Source of the DNA: CAINVV01 sp964506325
GTDB taxonomy: Bacteria; Bacteroidota; Bacteroidia; Bacteroidales; Prolixibacteraceae
DNA: 21,200 nt
NCBI GenBank assembly: GCA_964506325.1
Contig: CAZDLO010000056.1
Span: 1-21,200 of the forward strand
Direction: 5' to 3'
The translations under genes were made by a program, and so were the position numbers. This document shows positions 8,430-14,826 of the stretch, piece by piece. The number at the start of each line of letters is the position of its first letter. Within the stretch, counting starts at the first letter, position 1. Below the pieces are notes generated by a model, which saw nothing but the letters and a program-made list of their open reading frames with translations, did not search any database and was not told the origin of the DNA.

Positions 8430-8527
8430 GTTAAATAGTTATAATTGAGTTATGCATTCTTTCTGTCAGTTCATCCCGGATAAGATGTGATCCGTCGGGC
8501 AAATCTTGTGACTGCGATTCAGGGCCT

Positions 8528-8535
8528 TAAAAATA
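8528..8535 (-). promoter_or_regulatory. Possible -7 box of oxidoreductase promoter
   Basis: Minus-strand TATTTTTA, within CTATTTTTAA, agrees with TAnnTTTG at all but the last base. The same ten-base string occurs upstream of the gamma-glutamyltransferase and D-lactate dehydrogenase genes. It lies about 93 bases before the oxidoreductase ATG. No good TTG is present at the -33 distance (TTA is found), so support is weak. Confidence 0.25.
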
Positions 8536-8566
8536 GTAAGTTTCGCTGGAATATGTAAATTATTTC

Positions 8567-10252
8567 TCAATAACCTGCCGCCTGTCCGTCCTTTCGGGAT
8601 TCAGAGGCGCCAATGAATACCCTATTCTTCTCATCCCATTTTATGGCCTGATAACCCCCGTAATTACCATTGGTAAACTGAACCTGATGTCCCTTCCCAA
8701 GGAGGGTCCGGATAGTTTCGTAGGGCACCCCGCTTTCCAGGTAGGTGATACCCCCGTCTGTCATTTTCTCGCCGGTGGGTTCGCTGGAACCTTCATGACA
8801 GATGCGCGGGGCGTCGCCGGCTTCCTGCAGGTTCATGCCGAAATCTATGAGGTTTACCACCATCTGCACATGGCCCTGGGGCTGCATCGAACCGCCCATC
8901 AGCCCGAAGCTGATGTAAGGCCTGCCATTTTTGGTGATAAATGCTGGAATAATGGTATGAAACGGCCTTTTGTGAGGTTCATAGCGATTCATATGGGTAG
9001 AATCCAGCATAAACATTTCGCCGCGGTCCTGGAAGACAAATCCCAGCTTGCCCGGAGTCATGCCGGAGCCCATACCGCGGTAATTGCTCTGAATGAGGGA
9101 GACCATGTTGCCATCCCTGTCGGCGGTAGTCAGGTAGATGGTATTCCCAACTTCAAGGTTGCCGTCGGGATAGCTTTTGGCGGATCGGGCCGGATCAAAA
9201 AGTTTCAGGCGCTGGGCGGCATACTCTTTGGAGATAAGCTTCTGCAACGGAATCTTATTAAAATCGGGATCTGCATAATATTTGGCCCGGTCTTCAAAGG
9301 CAAGTTTTTTGGTTTCCACGAAGGTGTGGATGTATTCTGCACTGCCAAAACCCATAGCAGCAATGTCAAATTTCTCGAGCATATTCAGCATCTGAAGAAC
9401 CGCTGTTCCCTGTCCGTTGGGTGGCAATTCCCAGATGTCGTATCCCCTGTAATTGGTTGAGACAGGTTCGACCCATTCGGAATGATGGTCGGCCAGGTCA
9501 CGCAGGCTGAGGAAACCGCCCTGCTCCTTCATGTAAGAGACCATCTCACCGGCCATTTCACCTTTGTAAAAAGCATCTCTGCCGCCGGTGGAAATTTTTT
9601 CCAGGGTAGCAGCCAGGTAAGGATTCCTGAATATCTCTCCCTTGGCAGGAGCTTTTCCATCCGGCATATATACCTCCTTGAAACCCGGAAATTTTTGCAG
9701 TGACCTTGCATTGGATTTCCAGTAATGGGCAATCACCTCACTGACAGGAAATCCTTCCCTCCCATAACCAATGGCTGGTTTGAGAAGTTCCTGCATCTGG
9801 AGCTTTCCGAATTTTTTATGCAATTCAAACCATCCGTCCACGCAACCCGGCACGGAAACCGGGAGAGGACCGTGGGAAGGAATTCTGGTAATCCCCTTCT
9901 TTTTGAAATATTCGAAGGTCAGATCGTAGGGAGAACGACCGCTGGCATTCAGTCCGTAAAGTTTTTGGGTTTTGGCATCCCAGACAATGGCAAACAGGTC
10001 ACCACCGATCCCGTTGCTGACCGGCTCAACAAGGCCAAGCATGGCATTGGCAGCAATGGCGGCATCCACTGCATTTCCGCCAGCTTTAAGGATATCCAGC
10101 GCTACCTGGGTGGCAAGGGGCTGACTGGTGCATGCCATGCCATGTTGTGCGATTACCTCCGACCTGGTAGCAAAAGCGCGGCCGGTCACACGGTCCTGGG
10201 CATTGGCAAGGGATGCCCCAAGGAAAAATATTACCAGAAATTTGTATCTCAT
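8567..10252 (-). CDS. Gamma-glutamyltransferase family protein (YwrD-like)
   Basis: A 561-residue exported N-terminal-nucleophile hydrolase of the gamma-glutamyltranspeptidase family. A signal peptide (1-18, ending ANA) sends it to the periplasm. The large subunit shows SNGIGGDLF at 79-87 and NASGRSP at 102-108. The self-processing site is before Thr-371, in GN-TIYLTTADRDGN, and GGSMQPQGH at 453-461 supplies the oxyanion-hole glycines. Classical enzymes have TTH at the processed end; here it is TIY, followed by IQSNY, the pattern of the YwrD-type subfamily. The substrate may therefore be something other than glutathione. It is normally made as one chain and cut into two subunits. It is divergent from the D-lactate dehydrogenase gene and 137 bp upstream of the oxidoreductase gene on the same strand. 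Confidence 0.9.
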   Translation of the reverse strand: MRYKFLVIFFLGASLANAQDRVTGRAFATRSEVIAQHGMACTSQPLATQVALDILKAGGNAVDAAIAANAMLGLVEPVSNGIGGDLFAIVWDAKTQKLYGLNASGRSPYDLTFEYFKKKGITRIPSHGPLPVSVPGCVDGWFELHKKFGKLQMQELLKPAIGYGREGFPVSEVIAHYWKSNARSLQKFPGFKEVYMPDGKAPAKGEIFRNPYLAATLEKISTGGRDAFYKGEMAGEMVSYMKEQGGFLSLRDLADHHSEWVEPVSTNYRGYDIWELPPNGQGTAVLQMLNMLEKFDIAAMGFGSAEYIHTFVETKKLAFEDRAKYYADPDFNKIPLQKLISKEYAAQRLKLFDPARSAKSYPDGNLEVGNTIYLTTADRDGNMVSLIQSNYRGMGSGMTPGKLGFVFQDRGEMFMLDSTHMNRYEPHKRPFHTIIPAFITKNGRPYISFGLMGGSMQPQGHVQMVVNLIDFGMNLQEAGDAPRICHEGSSEPTGEKMTDGGITYLESGVPYETIRTLLGKGHQVQFTNGNYGGYQAIKWDEKNRVFIGASESRKDGQAAGY

Positions 10253-10310
10253 TACCTTAAAGTTTATTGGTTGTTGTTCTCCTGTTGATATTTAATGTTG
10301 TTACCGGAAT

Positions 10311-10341
10311 TAAAAATAGTTCATCCCGGCGCGGGATGCAG
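10311..10341 (-). promoter_or_regulatory. Likely ggt promoter with palindromic spacer
   Basis: On the minus strand CTG (10341-10339), 20 bases and TATTTTTA (10318-10311) sit at the same spacing as in the tRNA-Gly promoter and approximate TTG and TAnnTTTG. The spacer contains a perfect inverted repeat, CATCCCG-CGC-CGGGATG (10338-10322). A palindrome in this position suits a repressor or activator site, though it could also form an RNA hairpin if transcribed from further upstream. The leader would be about 50 bases. Confidence 0.35.
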
Positions 10342-10377
10342 TTTCACCAATGCCATCATCCTCCGCGTTCTCTTTTT

Positions 10378-10416
10378 CCATCCTGCCCGATCAGGGAAAC
10401 CTATCTTTCAGGATGG
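10378..10416. repeat. 8-bp perfect inverted repeat
   Basis: CCATCCTG (10378-10385) and CAGGATGG (10409-10416) are exact reverse complements separated by 23 bases, and the loop starts with a smaller CCC-GATCA-GGG repeat. No T-run follows on either strand, so it is not a standard terminator. A protein-binding site or a cruciform between divergent promoters are possible explanations. Confidence 0.4.
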
Positions 10417-10511
10417 TAAATATAATCATTCCAAAGAGGTAACGAAAGTGACAAAATTGACCTAATCGCTCTGAAAAAGCAACGGCTGACTGAGTTAATC
10501 AAATTTATACC

Positions 10512-10519
10512 TATTTTTA
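10512..10519 (+). promoter_or_regulatory. Possible -7 box of D-lactate dehydrogenase gene
   Basis: TATTTTTA within CTATTTTTAA resembles TAnnTTTG and is the third copy of this ten-base string in front of a gene here. It lies 28 bases before the ATG at 10548. No TTG occurs at the expected -33 distance. Confidence 0.25.
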
Positions 10520-10547
10520 ATGCTTACTAATCATCCTGGTTGACCTC

Positions 10548-13370
10548 ATGCTAAACGGTAGCTATAAACAACTGTACGACAGGCTTGTGCCTAAAATTGA
10601 CCAAAACCGTATCTACCACGATCCGATGCATACCCTGGCATTTGGCACAGACGCCAGTTTTTACCGTTTGATTCCCAAAATGGTGATCAGGGCAAAGAAT
10701 GAAACTGAAGTATCCCTGATTTTGGAAGAATCATCCAGGTTGATGATCCCGGTTACTTTCAGGGCTGCCGGTACAAGCCTTTCAGGTCAGGCAATTTCAG
10801 ATTCACTGTTAATCATAGCAGGAAATTACTGGAAAAAAGCAACCGTCAAAGACAATGGCAACCTTATCAGGCTCCAGCCTGGGCTTACAGGGAGCGAAGC
10901 CAATGCTTTACTTGCCACGTACGGCAGAAAGATCGGACCCGACCCTGCTTCCATCAATTCGGCCATGATAGGTGGCATAGCCGCCAACAATGCCAGTGGT
11001 ATGTGTTGCGGTATTGCTGAGAACTCCTACCAGACCTTGCACAGCATGCGGATATTGCTTGAAGACGGAACCATGCTGGATACCGGGGATGAAAAGGAAT
11101 GTGCCTCGTTCAGGGAGTCTCACGCCAGCCTGCTGAATCAAATTGAATTACTCCGTGATTATGTCTCTGAAAACAGGTCGCTTACAGAACTTATACAGAA
11201 AAAATACCGAATGAAAAATACCACCGGGTACAGTCTAAATGCCCTGGTGGATTTTTCAGATCCGATAGATATCATTCAGCACCTGATGATTGGTTCTGAA
11301 GGAACACTGGGTTTTATATCCGAAATAACCTACAGAACAGTCGAGGAAATGCCCTGTAAGGCCAGTTCCCTGATGCTTTTTCCAACCATTCATGAGGCAT
11401 GCAGCTCTGTTGTGCTCCTGACGGAAGCACCTGTTGCCGCTGTGGAACTGATAGACCGGGCAGGATTAAAATCGGTTGAAAACGAGGAGGGATTGCCCAT
11501 TGACCTCAAAACACTGGGAAAGGATGTATGTGCCTTGTTGGTTGAGACCCGGTCGGACAACAGGGAATTGCTCCATGCCCAGATCAATCAGATCAGGGAG
11601 GCAGTCAGTTCAGTAGCCACTGCATACCCTGTTCAATTCACTGACGATGCTGGTGAATGTGCCCATTTATGGAAGATCAGGAAAGGGATGTTTCCATCGG
11701 TAGGCGCTATGAGGAAGAAAGGGACAACAGTAATTATAGAGGATGTCTCCTTCCCGGTTCACAGGCTGGCGGAAGCAACGCTGGACCTTCAGCAGCTGTT
11801 TGAAAAATGGGGTTATTCAGAGGCTGTTATTTTCGGGCATGCCCTGATGGGCAACCTGCATTTTGTTTTTACACAGGACTTTGGCGATGAAAAAGAAATT
11901 GACCGATACAGGAACCTGATGGATGAGGTGGCCGGTCTTGTTGTTGGAAAGTACGATGGCGCCCTGAAAGCTGAACACGGAACGGGTCGCAACATGGCGC
12001 CCTTTGTTGAATTGGAATGGGGTTCTGAAGCCTACCAACTGATGAAAAGGATCAAAACGATTTTCGATCCCAACAATCTATTGAATCCGGGTGTTATTCT
12101 CAATGATGATCCATTGGCTCACCTTAAAAATCTTAAACCCATCCCGGTTGCATCCGAAAAAATTGACAAGTGCATAGAATGCGGATTTTGTGAAACCAGT
12201 TGCGTGTCTGCAGAACTTACACTCACACCGCGTCAGCGCATTGTTGTGTTCCGGGAGATGTCCAGCCTGCAGAAGTCGGGCAGGGAACCTCACCTGCTTG
12301 CTGCCCTCAATAAGTCCTACAGATATTCAGGAAACCTGACCTGTGCCACCGACGGACTCTGCGCTGCTGCCTGCCCTGTCAAGATAGACACCGGACAACT
12401 AATCAAGGAAATCAGAACCGCAGATATTGGCAGAAACCAAAACAAAGGGCTTTGGCTGGCCGGAAGAATGGTTCTTGTCACCGGTATTCTAAGGAAAGCA
12501 CTCTCATCGGTGGCGTTTTTTCATGGTGTGCTGGGAACGCAAAATATGACAGCCATCTCCAAAGGTTTAAGGTGGATCACTTTCAACAACATACCTTTGT
12601 GGAATAAATGGATGCCGGCTGGGGCAAAACCCATTCTGGTCAACCGGCAGCCTGATGACTCCGGCTTAAAAAAGGTGGTCTATTTCCCCTCCTGCATCAA
12701 CCGCAGCATGGGACCTTCAAGGTATGACAAGGAGGGGCAACTTTCTGAAGTCCTGGTTAAATTACTGAACAAGGGAGGTTTTGAAGTAATCTATCCCGAC
12801 AACCTCAACAACCTGTGTTGTGGAATGGCCTTTTCAAGCAAAGGTTACGTTGAAGCCGGAAAAGCTAAATCCGGAGAACTGGAAGCAGCCCTTTTGAAGG
12901 CGAGTGATAATGGCCTCTATCCCATCTTATGTGACATGAGTCCCTGCCTTTTTACCATGAGGGAAAACATGGGGTCAAAGATGAAACTGTATGAACCGGT
13001 GGAATTTATCATGGATTACCTGTTACCTGGCCTGACAATCAATCCATTGGATGAAACAGTGGCAGTTTTCCCGGTTTGCAGCCTCAAAAAGATGGGAATC
13101 GAAAACAAACTGACTGAACTCGCACAAATTTGTGCCAGGGAGGTAATTGTGGCAGAGGCGAATTGCTGCGGTTTTGCCGGGGACAAGGGATTCACCCTTC
13201 CGGAACTGAACCGGCATGGGTTGCAGGACCTCAAAAAGCAACTTCCAAAGCCCTTAAACAAGGGCTATTCCAACAGCCGCACCTGCGAAATCGGCCTCAG
13301 CGTTCATTCAGGGATAAATTTCCATTCGATCGTCTACCTGGTGGACAAAGTAAGTAAACCCAGGGAATAG
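10548..13370 (+). CDS. FAD/Fe-S D-lactate dehydrogenase-type oxidoreductase
   Basis: A 940-residue fusion of a vanillyl-alcohol-oxidase-type flavoprotein with a GlpC/LutA-like iron-sulfur protein, the layout of quinone-linked D-lactate dehydrogenases and D-2-hydroxyglutarate dehydrogenases (Dld2, YdiJ). FAD-binding motifs are RAAGTSLSGQ at 72-81 and GGIAANNASGMCCG at 142-155. The FAD-linked C domain has GHALMGNLHF at 430-439 and EHGTGRNMAP at 476-485. The first cluster motif is C542-x2-C545-x2-C548-x3-C552. The second reads C599, Asp-602, C605, C609, with Asp where a classical ferredoxin has Cys. Two cysteine-rich CCG domains follow (NLCCGM near 758, ANCCGF near 873). It would pass electrons from a 2-hydroxyacid to the quinone pool at the membrane. 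Length near 938 favours D-lactate over 2-hydroxyglutarate. No lactate permease is adjacent. Confidence 0.88.
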   Translation: MLNGSYKQLYDRLVPKIDQNRIYHDPMHTLAFGTDASFYRLIPKMVIRAKNETEVSLILEESSRLMIPVTFRAAGTSLSGQAISDSLLIIAGNYWKKATVKDNGNLIRLQPGLTGSEANALLATYGRKIGPDPASINSAMIGGIAANNASGMCCGIAENSYQTLHSMRILLEDGTMLDTGDEKECASFRESHASLLNQIELLRDYVSENRSLTELIQKKYRMKNTTGYSLNALVDFSDPIDIIQHLMIGSEGTLGFISEITYRTVEEMPCKASSLMLFPTIHEACSSVVLLTEAPVAAVELIDRAGLKSVENEEGLPIDLKTLGKDVCALLVETRSDNRELLHAQINQIREAVSSVATAYPVQFTDDAGECAHLWKIRKGMFPSVGAMRKKGTTVIIEDVSFPVHRLAEATLDLQQLFEKWGYSEAVIFGHALMGNLHFVFTQDFGDEKEIDRYRNLMDEVAGLVVGKYDGALKAEHGTGRNMAPFVELEWGSEAYQLMKRIKTIFDPNNLLNPGVILNDDPLAHLKNLKPIPVASEKIDKCIECGFCETSCVSAELTLTPRQRIVVFREMSSLQKSGREPHLLAALNKSYRYSGNLTCATDGLCAAACPVKIDTGQLIKEIRTADIGRNQNKGLWLAGRMVLVTGILRKALSSVAFFHGVLGTQNMTAISKGLRWITFNNIPLWNKWMPAGAKPILVNRQPDDSGLKKVVYFPSCINRSMGPSRYDKEGQLSEVLVKLLNKGGFEVIYPDNLNNLCCGMAFSSKGYVEAGKAKSGELEAALLKASDNGLYPILCDMSPCLFTMRENMGSKMKLYEPVEFIMDYLLPGLTINPLDETVAVFPVCSLKKMGIENKLTELAQICAREVIVAEANCCGFAGDKGFTLPELNRHGLQDLKKQLPKPLNKGYSNSRTCEIGLSVHSGINFHSIVYLVDKVSKPRE

Positions 13371-13498
13371 AGCGGTGCCAGGTTATTGTATTTCAGTGAT
13401 TTTAACAAGAAACGGGGCTTGATATCCCTGTCTGGGAAACAGACGCTTCATTGAATATTTCAACATAAAAGCCAGCCAAAATATTAATTACAAACAGG

Positions 13499-14152
13499 CT
13501 AAATCAGCATTTTTAATTGATTCTGGCAATTTTTCCTGATAATCTTTGCATTCTCGTAGTCAGGATTAACCTTCAGGGACATATCCATTAATTTGACAGC
13601 TTCGTTGAACTCAGTCCTGGCCTTGGCATTCGCATCCTTATAGGCCTTATCGGTGGCTGAAAGTTTTCCTGAATTCACAAGGTCTGCCGCCTTTTGAAGG
13701 ATATCCCGGGCTGCATGGTAGTGCTTGTCTCCTTCCTCAAAGTAATTCTTGGCCAATGACTCCTTCATAGCCTTTGAATTCGGCACCTTTGCCAAACCCT
13801 CCTTCAGTGTCAGGACATAACCTTCCTGGTTGTTCGCGGCCTGCATAATACACGCCTTGTACTGATATGCCATATCAAGATTGTAGCCTGCCGCGATGGT
13901 CATGTCAATGTATTTCTGGGATTTTTTCATGTCATTCACATTGTATGCACAGGTACCCATAGAGAAGATCATGGCATTGTCGGCGGGTTTATTGCCCCAG
14001 ACAGAAAGTGCCTTTTCATATTTTACCAAAGCAAGGGCATATTGTTTGGAGTTATATGCCTTGTCACCTTCGCTCTTCAGTACTTCTGCCTTTTGGGCAA
14101 ATACAGATGAAATAATCAAGCTTAAAATCAGAACAACAACCAATCTTTTCAT
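13499..14152 (-). CDS. Exported TPR-repeat protein
   Basis: A 217-residue protein with a clear signal peptide (MKRLVVVLILSLIISSVFA, cleavage before Gln-20), so periplasmic or outer-membrane associated. The mature part is helical, with tetratricopeptide-like repeats around 22-60 (EGDKAYNSKQYALALVKYEKA) and at the C-terminus (about 178-212, with SLKVNPDYENAKIIR). No catalytic motif is seen. TPR proteins usually act as assembly or protein-binding factors, but the partner is unknown. It is convergent with the dehydrogenase gene, ending 128 bp from its stop, and has a 269-bp upstream region, so it is probably transcribed alone. Confidence 0.8.
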   Translation of the reverse strand: MKRLVVVLILSLIISSVFAQKAEVLKSEGDKAYNSKQYALALVKYEKALSVWGNKPADNAMIFSMGTCAYNVNDMKKSQKYIDMTIAAGYNLDMAYQYKACIMQAANNQEGYVLTLKEGLAKVPNSKAMKESLAKNYFEEGDKHYHAARDILQKAADLVNSGKLSATDKAYKDANAKARTEFNEAVKLMDMSLKVNPDYENAKIIRKNCQNQLKMLI

Positions 14153-14421
14153 GTGTTAAGATTTTTTTTTAATTGCCTCATGGAATAGCCATGAAGTTAT
14201 AATGATCCCGGTTGGTGATTAGCAAATTTTGGTGATTCCATATTATCCTAAGTCCAAGTTAATTGTGATCCGTTCATCATTGCGCGCTGTGAAGTCTTCA
14301 GCAAGGTGTGCCGGATTTCTTTTCCTTCCCGGATTTATGCAATAAAAATAATACAACCTATTCATAATTAGGTGAATATGAACAAGCAAGGGAATAACAC
14401 TACCAAAGTTACAAAAAAAAT
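14153..14421. other. AT-rich intergenic region with a 9-bp direct repeat
   Basis: This region lies between two minus-strand TPR genes. It contains the direct repeat TTGGTGATT at 14212-14220 and 14229-14237, and a small inverted repeat TCATGG/CCATGA at 14178-14194 that would lie in the leader of the downstream TPR gene. On the minus strand AAAATTTG between the direct repeats is one base from a -7 box. No gene was found. Confidence 0.4.
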
Positions 14422-14700
14422 TCAGGGATTGAACTGATCTGTGTGGAAAAAACCTAAAATATTCATTATCAAGTCAACATAAGTCTGGGCGGCCACAAAA
14501 TCAGGATCAAGGTGAAGGCAAAGACGGAAGCAGTTTAATGCTTCACCCCAGTTTTGCAGGCTGTAATGAATTTCCCCTTTTAAGAAAACAGCTTCAGGAC
14601 TTTCCTTTAATACGTTAACCTCCAGAAGGGAAAGTGCCCTCTCGGGATTACCGTTTTTCCATGCCCCTGAAGCCTCCTCAATCAACAAATCATATTCCAT
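14422..14700 (-). CDS. Small TPR-domain protein, start next to a scaffold gap
   Basis: A 92-residue protein without signal peptide or membrane segment. Residues 34-67 form one tetratricopeptide repeat (EAVFLKGEIHYSLQNW, then ALNCFRLCLHLDP), preceded by a half-matching unit at 6-30. The function is not recognisable; single TPR units usually mediate protein contacts. The ATG at 14700 is only five bases from a run of N, and the sequence around it (GAATTATG on the minus strand) fits the last unit of the heptamer array seen on the other side of the gap. The N-terminus could extend into the gap, but the present start gives a sensible repeat boundary. It lies downstream of relA on the same strand. 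Confidence 0.6.
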   Translation of the reverse strand: MEYDLLIEEASGAWKNGNPERALSLLEVNVLKESPEAVFLKGEIHYSLQNWGEALNCFRLCLHLDPDFVAAQTYVDLIMNILGFFHTDQFNP

Positions 14701-14705
14701 AATTC

Positions 14706-14805
14706 NNNNNNNNNNNNNNNNNNNNNNNNNNNNNNNNNNNNNNNNNNNNNNNNNNNNNNNNNNNNNNNNNNNNNNNNNNNNNNNNNNNNNNNNNNNNNNN
14801 NNNNN
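14706..14805. other. Scaffold gap (100 N)
   Basis: There are exactly 100 undetermined bases, the conventional size for a gap of unknown length. The right flank (14806-14825) and the left flank (14701-14705) both fit the GAGTTAT/GAATTAT heptamer, so the missing sequence is probably more of this tandem repeat. The true distance between relA and the small TPR gene is unknown. Confidence 0.9.
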
Positions 14806-14825
14806 TAACTCATAATTCCTAACTC
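14806..14825 (-). repeat. Heptamer repeat remnant at gap edge
   Basis: On the minus strand the sequence reads GGAATTAT and GAGTTA units, imperfect copies of the GAGTTAT heptamer found in a clean array at 21146-21200. It begins one base after the relA stop codon, so the array fills the visible part of the intergenic space up to the gap. Confidence 0.6.
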
Positions 14826-14826
14826 C

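Larger units (their letters stand above)
10253..10547. other. Divergent intergenic region with two inverted repeats
   Basis: This 295-bp stretch separates the starts of the gamma-glutamyltransferase (minus) and D-lactate dehydrogenase (plus) genes and must hold both promoters. It contains a perfect 7-bp inverted repeat (10322-10338) inside the likely minus-strand promoter and a perfect 8-bp inverted repeat (10378-10385 with 10409-10416). No reading frame or RNA gene is evident. Confidence 0.6.

Noticed and set aside
7587..8438. Plus-strand open frame of 283 codons
   Set aside because: It is fully antisense to the Gfo/Idh oxidoreductase, whose motifs are clear; the translated product has no recognisable domain and looks like a shadow frame.
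8687..9460. Plus-strand open frame of 257 codons
   Set aside because: It lies opposite the gamma-glutamyltransferase coding region and shows no domain; the minus-strand gene explains the open frame.
13429..13445. Hairpin GTCTG/CAGAC between the convergent dehydrogenase and TPR genes
   Set aside because: There are only five pairs and no T-run on either strand, so it was not called a terminator.
14178..14194. TCATGG/CCATGA inverted repeat upstream of the exported TPR gene
   Set aside because: The six-pair AT-containing arms are expected by chance at this scale; mentioned only in the description of the intergenic region.
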